Shown: piece by piece, positions 19,438 through 30,801 of the stretch | How positions within the stretch are numbered: the stretch's first letter is position 1 | Layout: every line of letters begins with the position of its first letter | From: Euglena gracilis | Lineage: Eukaryota > Euglenida > Euglenophyceae > Euglenales | DNA: 64,000 bases | Reading direction: 5' to 3' | Assembly (NCBI GenBank): GCA_039621445.1 | Contig: CP154954.1 | Coordinates: forward strand, 1,674,001 to 1,738,000 | Made by a program: the position numbers and the translations under genes | Notes under the pieces: generated by a model | What the model was told of the DNA's origin: nothing | Database searches by the model: none | Seen by the model: the letters and a program-made list of their open reading frames with translations, nothing else

Positions 19438-19749
19438 ATGTTGGATATTTATGAATCCCATCTAAATATGGGTAAAAATAAGGTATTTTTAATTTTAGGC
19501 AGTGAACATAGATATTTAATCGATTTTTTCGAATCTTATTTGCAATTTAAAGGCTTTTATCCTTTAGTAGTTAAGAAATCCAAGGATTTACTGAAATTAA
19601 ACAATACTTATCATTATGATGCGATAATTTTTGTCAACTCAAATATCCTTGAATATCAAAATGTAAATGAGATAAAAAACATGTTCAACTCTTTAGAAAC
19701 GACGTTAACTGCTTATTATGGAATAAATAAATGTAGGGTCGTGGATTAA
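19438..19749 (+). CDS. ORF103, unknown
   Basis: ATG with AAGGTGG just upstream. The 103-residue product has a Rossmann-like hydrophobic start (KVFLILGSEHRYLIDFF) and a second strand (DAIIFVNSNIL), which would suit a small response-regulator- or NTPase-like fold, but no family is recognised. Its last codons (AGGGTCGTGGATTAA) coincide with the pseudo-trnI segment of the rRNA leaders (AGGGTCGTGGATTGA at 25671), so the 3' end was probably fused to rRNA-leader DNA. Confidence 0.5.
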   Translation: MLDIYESHLNMGKNKVFLILGSEHRYLIDFFESYLQFKGFYPLVVKKSKDLLKLNNTYHYDAIIFVNSNILEYQNVNEIKNMFNSLETTLTAYYGINKCRVVD

Positions 19750-19784
19750 AGCCTTTCGTTCAACTTGCATGTGTTAAGCATAGC
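19750..19784 (-). repeat. Inverted fragment of the 16S 5' region
   Basis: The reverse complement reads GCTATGCTTAACACATGCAA followed by GTTGAACGAAAGG. This matches positions 19989-20019 of the first 16S gene (GTATGCTTAACACATGCAAG...). It lies head-to-head with the operon, about 160 nt before the 16S start, and could form a long hairpin with the 16S transcript. Confidence 0.8.
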
Positions 19785-19810
19785 TAAATATTGCTTTTCG
19801 TTAAAATTGT

Positions 19811-19940
19811 AAGGCGTAGGTCTCCAAAACCTGATGTAGTAGGTTCGAATCCTACAAAGCGCGCTTTTAGTGTACACATTATAGTAAATGTGCCCCTTGC
19901 TTGGTCACCAAGAGGGTGAAAGGATTTGACCAACTTTGAT
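19811..19940 (+). other. rRNA operon 1 leader with pseudo-trnW and two hairpins
   Basis: Contains the 5'-truncated trnW copy (19811-19868), the hairpin around CACATTATAGTAAATGTG (19877-19894) and the CCCCTTG/CCAAGAGGG hairpin (19895-19916). A truncated trnW cannot be charged. In Euglena such pseudo-tRNAs in the 16S leader are known and may serve rRNA processing. Unlike operons 2 and 3, no full pseudo-trnI and no TTGCAT/TATAAT promoter is found upstream of this copy. Confidence 0.75.
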
Positions 19941-20693
19941 GTTTTGGAAATGACGAGTTTGATCCTTGCTCAGGGTGAACGCTGGCGGTATGCTTAACAC
20001 ATGCAAGTTGAACGAAATTACTAGCAATAGTAATTTAGTGGCGGACGGGTGAGTAATATGTAAGAATCTGCGCTTGGGTGAGGAATAACAGATGGAAACG
20101 TTTGCTAATGCCTCATAATTTACTAGATCTATGTGAGTAGCTAGTTAAAGAGAATTTCGCCTAGGCATGAGCTTGCATCTGATTAGCTTGTTGGTGAGGT
20201 AAAGGCTTACCAAGGCGACGATCAGTAGCTGATTTGAGAGGATGATCAGCCACACTGGGATTGAGAACGGAACAGACTTTTACGGAAGGCAGCAGTGAGG
20301 AATTTTCCGCAATGGGCGCAAGCCTGACGGAGCAATACCGCGTGAAGGAAGAAGGCCTTTGGGTTGTAAACTTCTTTTCTCAAAGAAGAAGAAATGACGG
20401 TATTTGAGGAATAAGCATCGGCTAATTCCGTGCCAGCAGCCGCGGTAATACGGGAGATGCGAGCGTTATCCGGAATTATTGGGCGTAAAGAGTTTGTAGG
20501 CGGTCAAGTGTGTTTAATGTTAAAAGTCAAAGCTTAACTTTGGAAGGGCATTAAAAACTGCTAGACTTGAGTATGGTAGGGGTGAAGGGAATTTCCAGTG
20601 TAGCGGTGAAATGCGTAGAGATTGGAAAGAACACCAATGGCGAAGGCACTTTTCTAGGCCAATACTGACGCTGAGAAACGAAACGAAAGCTGA

Positions 20694-20725
<32 letters not shown>

Positions 20726-20818
20726 TTGGCCGTAAACTATGGATACTAAGTGGTGCTGAAAGTGCACTGCTGTAGTTAACACGTTAAGTATCCCGCCTGG
20801 GGAGTACGCTTGCACAAG

Positions 20819-20899
<81 letters not shown>

Positions 20900-20967
20900 A
20901 GGATTTGACAGGATCTAGGAGGAAGTTTGAAAGAACGCAGTACCTTCGGGTATCTAGACACAGGTGG

Positions 20968-21019
<52 letters not shown>

Positions 21020-21279
21020 CCTTTTTTTTAATTAACGCTTGTCATTTAGAAATACTGCTGGTTATTACCAGAGGAAGGTGAGGACGACGTCAAGTCATCA
21101 TGCCCCTTATATCCTGGGCTACACACGTGCTACAATGGTTAAGACAATAAGTTGCAATTTTGTGAAAATGAGCTAATCTTAAAACTTAGCCTAAGTTCGG
21201 ATTGTAGGCTGAAACTCGCCTACATGAAGCCGGAATCGCTAGTAATCGCCGGTCAGCTATACGGCGGTGAATACGTTCT

Positions 21280-21316
<37 letters not shown>

Positions 21317-21438
21317 TGGCTGTGCCCGAAGTTATTATCTTGCCTGAAAAGAGGGAAATACCTAAGGCCTGGCTGGTGACTGGGGTGAAGTCGTAACAAG
21401 GTAGCCGTACTGGAAGGTGTGGCTGGAACAACTCCCTT
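19941..21438 (+). rRNA. rrn16: 16S rRNA, copy 1 (carries a conserved-region deletion)
   Basis: Conserved sites are clear: AGTTTGATCCTTGCTCAG near the start, GTGCCAGCAGCCGCGGTAAT, GGATTAGATACCCTGGTAGT, GAATTGACGGGGGCCCGCAC, TTGTACACACCGCCC. The 3' end reads GGAACAACTCCC, with CTCCC in place of the usual CCTCC. Compared with copies 2 and 3 it lacks nine bases (GAGCGCAAC) after TCCCGCAAC at about 21018, a universally conserved helix, has an extra GAAAC at about 20680, and has several point changes. It may be non-functional or poorly sequenced at the array edge. Ends are approximate. Confidence 0.93.
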
Positions 21439-21522
21439 TAGTTTTTTAACTAAAAAAATGTATAGATTGAAAACAATGAAAAATAAAAAAAATAAGTAGG
21501 GAAACCTCTTATTTTTCCAAGA

Positions 21523-21595
21523 GGGCTATTAGCTCAGTTGGTTAGAGCATACCCTTGATAAGGGTAAGGTCGCTAGTTCAAGTCTAGCATGGCCC
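21523..21595 (+). tRNA. trnI-GAU: tRNA-Ile (GAU), operon 1
   Basis: Acceptor GGGCTAT pairs with ATGGCCC; the anticodon stem CCCTT/AAGGG holds loop TGATA with GAT; the T arm is CTAGTTCAAGTCTAG. It sits in the 16S-23S spacer without an intron. Confidence 0.95.
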
Positions 21596-21605
21596 TCTTG
21601 GTTTT

Positions 21606-21677
21606 GGGGGTATAGCTCAGTTGGTAGAGCGCTGCCTTTGCAAGGCAGATGTCAGCGGTTCGAGTCCGCTTATCTCC
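21606..21677 (+). tRNA. trnA-UGC: tRNA-Ala (UGC), operon 1
   Basis: Acceptor GGGGGTA with TATCTCC, anticodon loop TTTGCAA (TGC), T arm GCGGTTCGAGTCCGC. Ten bases after trnI, without an intron. Confidence 0.95.
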
Positions 21678-21684
21678 AAAAAGG

Positions 21685-23616
21685 TTTTGATGTAGGTTCA
21701 AATGAACAAGGGCTTATGCGGGATTGCTTGGCATTTAGAGTCGAAGAAGGGCGTAGAAATTAACGATATGCTTTAGGGAGCTAAAGACGAGCTTTAATCT
21801 AAAGATTCCCGAATGGGGCAACCTATTACTTTAACATTACAATGAAATGGTATACAAATAATGTAGAGAACTTGGTGAACTGAAACATCTTAGTAGCCGA
21901 AGGAAAAGAAAGCAAAAGCGATTTTCTTATTAGTGGCGAGCTAACGGAAATCAGCCTAAACCTTTATGGGTGTTGTGGGTATATTATAATTACTGAAAAA
22001 GATAGAGAATTTGTTGAAAACAAAATCAAAGAGGGTTTTAAATCCCGTATTTGTTTTTAAAAAGTAATTTTTGATTTTCCCGAGTAGCATAGAGCACGTG
22101 GAATTCTGTGTGAATCAGCGAGGACCATCTCGTAAGGCTAAATACTCCTAAATGACCGATAGTGTACGAGTACCGTGAGGGAAAGCTGAAATAGAACACT
22201 GAGAAGTGAGTGAAATAGAATATGAAAGCATAAGTTTACAAGCAGTAGGAGATCTATTTAAAGATTGACTGTGTGCCTGTTGAAGAATGAGCCGGCGACT
22301 TATAGGTGATGGCAAGGTTAAGGTTTTTCCGGAGCCATAGTGAAATCGAGCTTAAATAAAGCGAAAAACTTTCTTCTTGAAAGTTTATGTCATTGCTTAT
22401 AGACCCGAACCCAGGTGATCTAATCATGGTCAGGTTGAAGTTTTGGTAAAACAGAATGGAGGACCGAACCCACCAATGTTGAAAAATTGGGGGATGAACT
22501 GTGATTAGGGGAGAAATTCCAATCGAACTTGGAGCTAGCTGGATCTCTTCGAAATGCGTTGAGGCGCAGCGTTTAATTATGGTAAACATTAGGGGTAAAG
22601 CACTGTTTCGATGCGGGCTATGAAAATGGTACCAAGTTGTGGCAAACTCTGAATACTAAGTTATATTTCAATTAATCAGTGAGACAGTGGGGGATAAGCT
22701 TCATTGTCAAGAGGGAAACAGCCCAGATCACTACTTAAGGCCCCTAAATAATTACTAAGTGGTAAAGGATGTACTATTACATAGACAACCAGGAGGTTGG
22801 CTTAGAAGCAGCCATTCCTTTAAAAAGTGCGTAATAGCTTACTGGTCAAGTGATAGTGCGCCGAAAATGAACGGGACTAAGTAATTTGCCGAAGGTGTGA
22901 GAGAAATCGGTAGAAGAGCGTTCTGTGTTGAAGAGAAGGAATAGTGAAAATAGTTCTGGATTAAACAGAAGTGAGAATGTCGGCTTAAGTAACGAAAACA
23001 TTGGTGAAAATCCTATGCTCCGAAAACCTAAGGTTTCCTTAGCCAGGTTCGTCCTCTAAGGGTTAGTCAGGTCCTAAAATAAGGTTTAACAACGTAAATT
23101 GATGGATGACAGGTTAATATTCCTGTACCGAATGCTCACTTGTAAGGAGTGACGAAAAAGGCTAGATCGGCCACGTGATGGTTTGTGGTTTAAGGGTTCA
23201 AGAGGTATCAAATATTAAAAAAAATATTTTGTCTTAAGGCCTGAATAGTATAAATACTACGGTATTGAAAGTGATTGATGTCATGTTTCCAAGAAAAACT
23301 TTTGTTTATGTATAGTGAGCTCGCCTGTACCGTAAACTGACACAGGTAGGTTAGTAGAATATACTAAGGAGCGCGAGATAACTCTTTCTAAGGAACTCGG
23401 CAAAATGACTTCGTAACTTCGGAAGAAGAAGTACCTCTAATGAGGTGGCAGAAAAGAGGTCCAAGCGACTGCTTACCAAAAGCACAGGTCTCCGCGAAGT
23501 TGAAAAACCATGTATGGGGGCCGAGGCCTGCTCAGTGCAGGAAGGTTAAAGAAATTGGTTAGCGTAAGCAAAGCTAGTGACTGAAGCCCCTGTGAACAGC
23601 GGCAATAACTATAATT

Positions 23617-23669
<53 letters not shown>

Positions 23670-24157
23670 TTAACGATTTGGACACTGTCTCAGAAAGAGA
23701 CTCGGTGAAATAGAATTGACTGTGAAGATGCGGTCTACTTGCACTTGGACAGAAAGACCCTATGAAGCTTTACTGTATCCTGAAATTGGTTTCGGGCTTT
23801 TTTTGCGCAGAATAGGTGGGAGGCTATGATCTTGTCTTTTGGGATACGGGGAGCCGAAAAATGAGATACCACTCTGAGAAAGCTAGAAATCTAATCTTAA
23901 TCTTATGTACAATCATGATAATTGACAGTTTCAGGCGGGCAGTTTTACTGGGGCGGTAGCCTCCTAAAAAGTAACGGAGGCGTACAAAGGTTTTCTCAGG
24001 CTAGACGGAAATTAGTTGTGGAGTGTAAAGGCATAAGAAAGCTTGACTGTGAGACTTATAAGTCAAACAGAGACTAAAGTCGGTCTTAGTGACCCGACGG
24101 TGCTGTATGGAAAGGCCGTCGTAAACAGATAAAAGTTACTCTAGGGATAACAGGCTG

Positions 24158-24217
<60 letters not shown>

Positions 24218-24234
24218 ACCTGGGGCGGTAGTAC

Positions 24235-24269
<35 letters not shown>

Positions 24270-24577
24270 TACGTGAGCTGGGTTCAGAACGTCGAGAGAC
24301 AGTTCGGTCCATATCCGGTGTGAGCGTTAGAGTATTGAAAGGCGCTTTCCTTAGTACGAGAGGACCGGGAAGGACGCACCACTGATGTACCAGTTTTTGT
24401 GCCAACAGAATACGCTGGGTAGTCAAGTGCGGAGTGGATAACTGCTGAAAGCATATAAGTAGGAAGCCCACCTTAAGATAAGTACTCTTCATAGGTCACG
24501 GTAAGACGAACCGTTTGATAGGTATTAGGTGTACAATTGGTAACAATTTTAGCCGAGATATACTAACCGACCGAAAA
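21685..24577 (+). rRNA. rrn23: 23S rRNA, copy 1
   Basis: Runs from TTTTGATGTAGGTTC, which can pair with the 3' end, to ACTAACCGACCG. Conserved 3' landmarks are AACTATAATTGTCCTAAGG, ACAGAAAGACCCTATGAAGC, GGGATAACAGGCTGATCTCC, the sarcin-ricin loop AGTACGAGAGGACCGG. The 4.5S-equivalent is continuous with the rest, as in Euglena. Two single-base differences from copies 2 and 3 were seen (near 23509 and 23935). Ends are approximate. Confidence 0.95.
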
Positions 24578-24661
24578 TTTTTTCCTATATGAAAACAAAA
24601 CATTTATTTTTACTTGTCACTTTTTTAAGATTTAAAAGTTTCTTGAATGAACTTTTATTTT

Positions 24662-24776
24662 AGGGTGCTCTTGTCTTTATGGATCCACTTAAAACATTTC
24701 GAACTTGCAAGTTAAACATAAAGGGTAAATAGATACTTGAAAGGTTACTTTCCGGGAAAAGATTTTAGTGCCCTTA
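24662..24776 (+). rRNA. rrn5: 5S rRNA, copy 1
   Basis: About 115 nt, with terminal pairing of AGGGTGC with GTGCCCT and the conserved loop region CGAACTTGCAAGTTAA. It follows 23S by about 85 nt and is identical to copy 2 but not to copy 3. Confidence 0.88.
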
Positions 24777-24877
24777 TGGGAAGTTTAATTTATTTAATTG
24801 TCTCTTAGTGAGTTTATTTATTAATATTAACTCGATTTTCGAGTAATTTTTATGACTGCCGTTACGTTAGTGTTTTA

Positions 24878-24906
24878 TTGCATGGATAAATGTATTGTGG
24901 TATAAT
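24878..24906 (+). promoter_or_regulatory. Promoter candidate for rRNA operon 2
   Basis: TTGCAT (24878-24883) and TATAAT (24901-24906) are 17 bases apart, the ideal bacterial sigma-70 spacing used by plastid-encoded polymerase. It lies about 950 nt before 16S copy 2. An identical copy precedes operon 3. Confidence 0.55.
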
Positions 24907-25651
24907 TAAACCAAGGAATTTGTCAAACCACGTTTCCTTTAAGTTTGAATTTTTTTTGGCCAAAACATGATGCTTCCGAAAAAATAAGACAATCTGTTTA
25001 TAGAAATCAGTGAATTTCGTAATATTTTTCTTTTAAAATTTTAAACGATATGAATAATATCCTCGAGTGTTTGGAAAATGACTATGTTTCTTCGCTAATA
25101 TAAAAGATTAATCACAAAATTCAACAAGATAGGTTGAATCATAGTGAGAATATTAGGTAATCTTCTGATAAGAGTTTTATTTTGTTGTACATTATAGTTA
25201 TTGCTACTTTGTATTTGGTTCTTTGTGTTATGTGTGTGCTTTTTAGTTGTAAATTTTTTGCTAGTAAGAAGCGTGTCGTTCATTGTCGATTTGGACGAAT
25301 ATTTATAAAATGCTACAAGAGACCAAAATGTCTTTATACTTCTTATATTGCTGCTGAGTACCCTATATTTTGTGATATTGAAAAATATTAAGGTAAGGTT
25401 CCTAGACTTTCATACGTAAATGCTCATGCGCACAGTTTAGGTGTTATGCTTTTATCCCTGATCTTGTGAATTCTTTTCATTCACAAGAAATAACTTAGCT
25501 TAATTCCTAGTGTAAATTTTTCCGTACTTTAACGTGTGGCTGGGACAATTTTTTTATTTTTAATTAAAATACCGTATAAATTTTAAAAAATAAAAAAATC
25601 AAAAGGAAAATTTTTTATTTTTCAAAGATCACTATTATCTTTTATTATTAT

Positions 25652-25690
25652 AGAATACCTTTGATAAGGGTAGGGTCGTGGATTGAATCC
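25652..25690 (+). pseudogene. Pseudo-trnI in the leader of operon 2
   Basis: AGAATACCTTTGATAAGGGT matches the D-arm to anticodon-arm part of trnI-GAU, then diverges (GGGTCGTGGATTGAATCC). It lacks acceptor pairing. It is a known type of element in Euglena rRNA leaders. Confidence 0.75.
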
Positions 25691-25726
25691 TTGTATTAGC
25701 CAAATATTTCTTTTCTTTAAAATCCT

Positions 25727-25786
25727 AAGGCGTAGGTCTCCAAAACCTGATGTAGTAGTAGGTTCGAATCCTACAAAGCGCGCTTT
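25727..25786 (+). pseudogene. Truncated trnW in the leader of operon 2
   Basis: Same fragment as at 19811 but with a three-base duplication (TAGTAGTAGG) in the T-arm junction, followed by the two leader hairpins up to about 25832. Confidence 0.8.
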
Positions 25787-25859
25787 TAGTGGGCACATTA
25801 TAGTAAATGTGCCCCTTGCTTGGTCACCAAGAGGGTGAGAGGATTTGACCAACTTTGAT

Positions 25860-26608
25860 GTTTTGGAAATGACGAGTTTGATCCTTGCTCAGGGTGAACG
25901 CTGGCGGTATGCTTAACACATGCAAGTTGAACGAAATTACTAGCAATAGTAATTTAGTGGCGGACGGGTGAGTAATATGTAAGAATCTGCGCTTGGGTGA
26001 GGAATAACAGATGGAAACGTTTGCTAATGCCTCATAATTTACTAGATCTATGTGAGTAGCTAGTTAAAGAGAATTTCGCCTAGGCATGAGCTTGCATCTG
26101 ATTAGCTTGTTGGTGAGGTAAAGGCTTACCAAGGCGACGATCAGTAGCTGATTTGAGAGGATGATCAGCCACACTGGGATTGAGAACGGAACAGACTTCT
26201 ACGGAAGGCAGCAGTGAGGAATTTTTCCGCAATGGGCGCAAGCCTGACGGAGCAATACCGCGTGAAGGAAGACGGCCTTTGGGTTGTAAACTTCTTTTCT
26301 CAAAGAAGAAGAAATGACGGTATTTGAGGAATAAGCATCGGCTAATTCCGTGCCAGCAGCCGCGGTAATACGGGAGATGCGAGCGTTATCCGGAATTATT
26401 GGGCGTAAAGAGTTTGTAGGCGGTCAAGTGTGTTTAATGTTAAAAGTCAAAGCTTAACTTTGGAAGGGCATTAAAAACTGCTAGACTTGAGTATGGTAGG
26501 GGTGAAGGGAATTTCCAGTGTAGCGGTGAAATGCGTAGAGATTGGAAAGAACACCAATGGCGAAGGCACTTTTCTAGGCCAATACTGACGCTGAGAAACG
26601 AAAGCTGA

Positions 26609-26640
<32 letters not shown>

Positions 26641-26733
26641 TTGGCCGTAAACTATGGATACTAAGTGGTGCTGAAAGTGCACTGCTGTAGTTAACACGTT
26701 AAGTATCCCGCCTGGGGAGTACGCTTGCACAAG

Positions 26734-26814
<81 letters not shown>

Positions 26815-26882
26815 AGGATTTGACAGGATCTAGGAGGAAGTTTGAAAGAACGCAGTACCTTCGGGTATCTAGACACAGGTGG

Positions 26883-26947
<65 letters not shown>

Positions 26948-27203
26948 TTTTTTAATTAACGCTTGTCATTTAGAAATACTGCTGGTTATTACCGGAGGAA
27001 GGTGAGGACGACGTCAAGTCATCATGCCCCTTATATCCTGGGCTACACACGTGCTACAATGGTTAAGACAATAAGTTGCAATTTTGTGAAAATGAGCTAA
27101 TCTTAAAACTTAGCCTAAGTTCGGATTGTAGGCTGAAACTCGCCTACATGAAGCCGGAATCGCTAGTAATCGCCGGTCAGCTATACGGCGGTGAATACGT
27201 TCT

Positions 27204-27241
<38 letters not shown>

Positions 27242-27363
27242 GGCTGTGCCCGAAGTTATTATCTTGCCTGAAAAGAGGGAAATACCTAAGGCCTGGCTGG
27301 TGACTGGGGTGAAGTCGTAACAAGGTAGCCGTACTGGAAGGTGTGGCTGGAACAACTCCCTTT
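25860..27363 (+). rRNA. rrn16: 16S rRNA, copy 2
   Basis: Full set of conserved 16S sites, including the GCAACGAGCGCAACCC segment missing from copy 1. One extra T in TTTTTCCGC near 26222 differs from the other copies and may be a sequencing error. The 3' end is AACTCCC. Offset from copy 1 is about 5.92 kb. Confidence 0.96.
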
Positions 27364-27446
27364 AGTTTTTTAACTAAAAAAATGTATAGATTGGAAACAA
27401 TGAAAAATAAAAAAAATAAGTAGGGAAACCTCTTATTTTTCCAAGA

Positions 27447-27519
27447 GGGCTATTAGCTCAGTTGGTTAGAGCATACCCTTGATAAGGGTAAGGTCGCTAG
27501 TTCAAGTCTAGCATGGCCC
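27447..27519 (+). tRNA. trnI-GAU: tRNA-Ile (GAU), operon 2
   Basis: Identical to the operon 1 copy: acceptor GGGCTAT/ATGGCCC, anticodon GAT. Confidence 0.95.
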
Positions 27520-27529
27520 TCTTGGTTTT

Positions 27530-27601
27530 GGGGGTATAGCTCAGTTGGTAGAGCGCTGCCTTTGCAAGGCAGATGTCAGCGGTTCGAGTCCGCTTATCTC
27601 C
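27530..27601 (+). tRNA. trnA-UGC: tRNA-Ala (UGC), operon 2
   Basis: Identical to the operon 1 copy, with anticodon TGC in loop TTTGCAA. Confidence 0.95.
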
Positions 27602-27608
27602 AAAAAGG

Positions 27609-29540
27609 TTTTGATGTAGGTTCAAATGAACAAGGGCTTATGCGGGATTGCTTGGCATTTAGAGTCGAAGAAGGGCGTAGAAATTAACGATATGCTTTAG
27701 GGAGCTAAAGACGAGCTTTAATCTAAAGATTCCCGAATGGGGCAACCTATTACTTTAACATTACAATGAAATGGTATACAAATAATGTAGAGAACTTGGT
27801 GAACTGAAACATCTTAGTAGCCGAAGGAAAAGAAAGCAAAAGCGATTTTCTTATTAGTGGCGAGCTAACGGAAATCAGCCTAAACCTTTATGGGTGTTGT
27901 GGGTATATTATAATTACTGAAAAAGATAGAGAATTTGTTGAAAACAAAATCAAAGAGGGTTTTAAATCCCGTATTTGTTTTTAAAAAGTAATTTTTGATT
28001 TTCCCGAGTAGCATAGAGCACGTGGAATTCTGTGTGAATCAGCGAGGACCATCTCGTAAGGCTAAATACTCCTAAATGACCGATAGTGTACGAGTACCGT
28101 GAGGGAAAGCTGAAATAGAACACTGAGAAGTGAGTGAAATAGAATATGAAAGCATAAGTTTACAAGCAGTAGGAGATCTATTTAAAGATTGACTGTGTGC
28201 CTGTTGAAGAATGAGCCGGCGACTTATAGGTGATGGCAAGGTTAAGGTTTTTCCGGAGCCATAGTGAAATCGAGCTTAAATAAAGCGAAAAACTTTCTTC
28301 TTGAAAGTTTATGTCATTGCTTATAGACCCGAACCCAGGTGATCTAATCATGGTCAGGTTGAAGTTTTGGTAAAACAGAATGGAGGACCGAACCCACCAA
28401 TGTTGAAAAATTGGGGGATGAACTGTGATTAGGGGAGAAATTCCAATCGAACTTGGAGCTAGCTGGATCTCTTCGAAATGCGTTGAGGCGCAGCGTTTAA
28501 TTATGGTAAACATTAGGGGTAAAGCACTGTTTCGATGCGGGCTATGAAAATGGTACCAAGTTGTGGCAAACTCTGAATACTAAGTTATATTTCAATTAAT
28601 CAGTGAGACAGTGGGGGATAAGCTTCATTGTCAAGAGGGAAGCAGCCCAGATCACTACTTAAGGCCCCTAAATAATTACTAAGTGGTAAAGGATGTACTA
28701 TTACATAGACAACCAGGAGGTTGGCTTAGAAGCAGCCATTCCTTTAAAAAGTGCGTAATAGCTTACTGGTCAAGTGATAGTGCGCCGAAAATGAACGGGA
28801 CTAAGTAATTTGCCGAAGGTGTGAGAGAAATCGGTAGAAGAGCGTTCTGTGTTGAAGAGAAGGAATAGTGAAAATAGTTCTGGATTAAACAGAAGTGAGA
28901 ATGTCGGCTTAAGTAACGAAAACATTGGTGAAAATCCTATGCTCCGAAAACCTAAGGTTTCCTTAGCCAGGTTCGTCCTCTAAGGGTTAGTCAGGTCCTA
29001 AAATAAGGTTTAACAACGTAAATTGATGGATGACAGGTTAATATTCCTGTACCGAATGCTCACTTGTAAGGAGTGACGAAAAAGGCTAGATCGGCCACGT
29101 GATGGTTTGTGGTTTAAGGGTTCAAGAGGTATCAAATATTAAAAAAAATATTTTGTCTTAAGGCCTGAATAGTATAAATACTACGGTATTGAAAGTGATT
29201 GATGTCATGTTTCCAAGAAAAACTTTTGTTTATGTATAGTGAGCTCGCCTGTACCGTAAACTGACACAGGTAGGTTAGTAGAATATACTAAGGAGCGCGA
29301 GATAACTCTTTCTAAGGAACTCGGCAAAATGACTTCGTAACTTCGGAAGAAGAAGTACCTCTAATGAGGTGGCAGAAAAGAGGTCCAAGCGACTGCTTAC
29401 CAAAAGCACAGGTCTCCGCGAAGTTGAAAAACGATGTATGGGGGCCGAGGCCTGCTCAGTGCAGGAAGGTTAAAGAAATTGGTTAGCGTAAGCAAAGCTA
29501 GTGACTGAAGCCCCTGTGAACAGCGGCAATAACTATAATT

Positions 29541-29593
<53 letters not shown>

Positions 29594-30081
29594 TTAACGA
29601 TTTGGACACTGTCTCAGAAAGAGACTCGGTGAAATAGAATTGACTGTGAAGATGCGGTCTACTTGCACTTGGACAGAAAGACCCTATGAAGCTTTACTGT
29701 ATCCTGAAATTGGTTTCGGGCTTTTTTTGCGCAGAATAGGTGGGAGGCTATGATCTTGTCTTTTGGGATACGGGGAGCCGAAAAATGAGATACCACTCTG
29801 AGAAAGCTAGAAATCTAATCTTAATCTTATGTACAATCATGATAATTGACAGTTTCAGGTGGGCAGTTTTACTGGGGCGGTAGCCTCCTAAAAAGTAACG
29901 GAGGCGTACAAAGGTTTTCTCAGGCTAGACGGAAATTAGTTGTGGAGTGTAAAGGCATAAGAAAGCTTGACTGTGAGACTTATAAGTCAAACAGAGACTA
30001 AAGTCGGTCTTAGTGACCCGACGGTGCTGTATGGAAAGGCCGTCGTAAACAGATAAAAGTTACTCTAGGGATAACAGGCTG

Positions 30082-30141
<60 letters not shown>

Positions 30142-30158
30142 ACCTGGGGCGGTAGTAC

Positions 30159-30193
<35 letters not shown>

Positions 30194-30501
30194 TACGTGA
30201 GCTGGGTTCAGAACGTCGAGAGACAGTTCGGTCCATATCCGGTGTGAGCGTTAGAGTATTGAAAGGCGCTTTCCTTAGTACGAGAGGACCGGGAAGGACG
30301 CACCACTGATGTACCAGTTTTTGTGCCAACAGAATACGCTGGGTAGTCAAGTGCGGAGTGGATAACTGCTGAAAGCATATAAGTAGGAAGCCCACCTTAA
30401 GATAAGTACTCTTCATAGGTCACGGTAAGACGAACCGTTTGATAGGTATTAGGTGTACAATTGGTAACAATTTTAGCCGAGATATACTAACCGACCGAAA
30501 A
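27609..30501 (+). rRNA. rrn23: 23S rRNA, copy 2
   Basis: Same landmarks as copy 1. It shares CGATGTATG and CAGGTGGGC with copy 3 against copy 1, and has one private change near 28642 (GAAGCAGCCC). Confidence 0.95.
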
Positions 30502-30585
30502 TTTTTTCCTATATGAAAACAAAACATTTATTTTTACTTGTCACTTTTTTAAGATTTAAAAGTTTCTTGAATGAACTTTTATTTT

Positions 30586-30700
30586 AGGGTGCTCTTGTCT
30601 TTATGGATCCACTTAAAACATTTCGAACTTGCAAGTTAAACATAAAGGGTAAATAGATACTTGAAAGGTTACTTTCCGGGAAAAGATTTTAGTGCCCTTA
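30586..30700 (+). rRNA. rrn5: 5S rRNA, copy 2
   Basis: Identical to copy 1, with ends pairing AGGGTGC/GTGCCCT. Confidence 0.88.
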
Positions 30701-30801
30701 TGGGAAGTTTAATTTATTTAATTGTCTCTTAGTGAGTTTATTTATTAATATTAACTCGATTTTCGAGTAATTTTTATGACTGCCGTTACGTTAGTGTTTT
30801 A

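Larger units (their letters stand above)
24777..25859 (+). other. Inter-operon spacer 1-2
   Basis: About 1.08 kb. Contains a TTGCAT/TATAAT promoter candidate, a pseudo-trnI, a truncated trnW and the two leader hairpins. A 69-codon frame (25182-25391) occurs in both spacers but lacks a ribosome-binding site and any known motif, so no gene is called. Confidence 0.7.

Noticed and set aside
15376-19749. Integrated bacterial-type transposon or IS element
   Set aside because: No transposase motif, terminal inverted repeats or target duplication could be seen around the block.
25182-25391. 69-codon frame in each inter-operon spacer (also 31106-31315)
   Set aside because: Conserved only because the spacer is duplicated; no ribosome-binding site and no motif.
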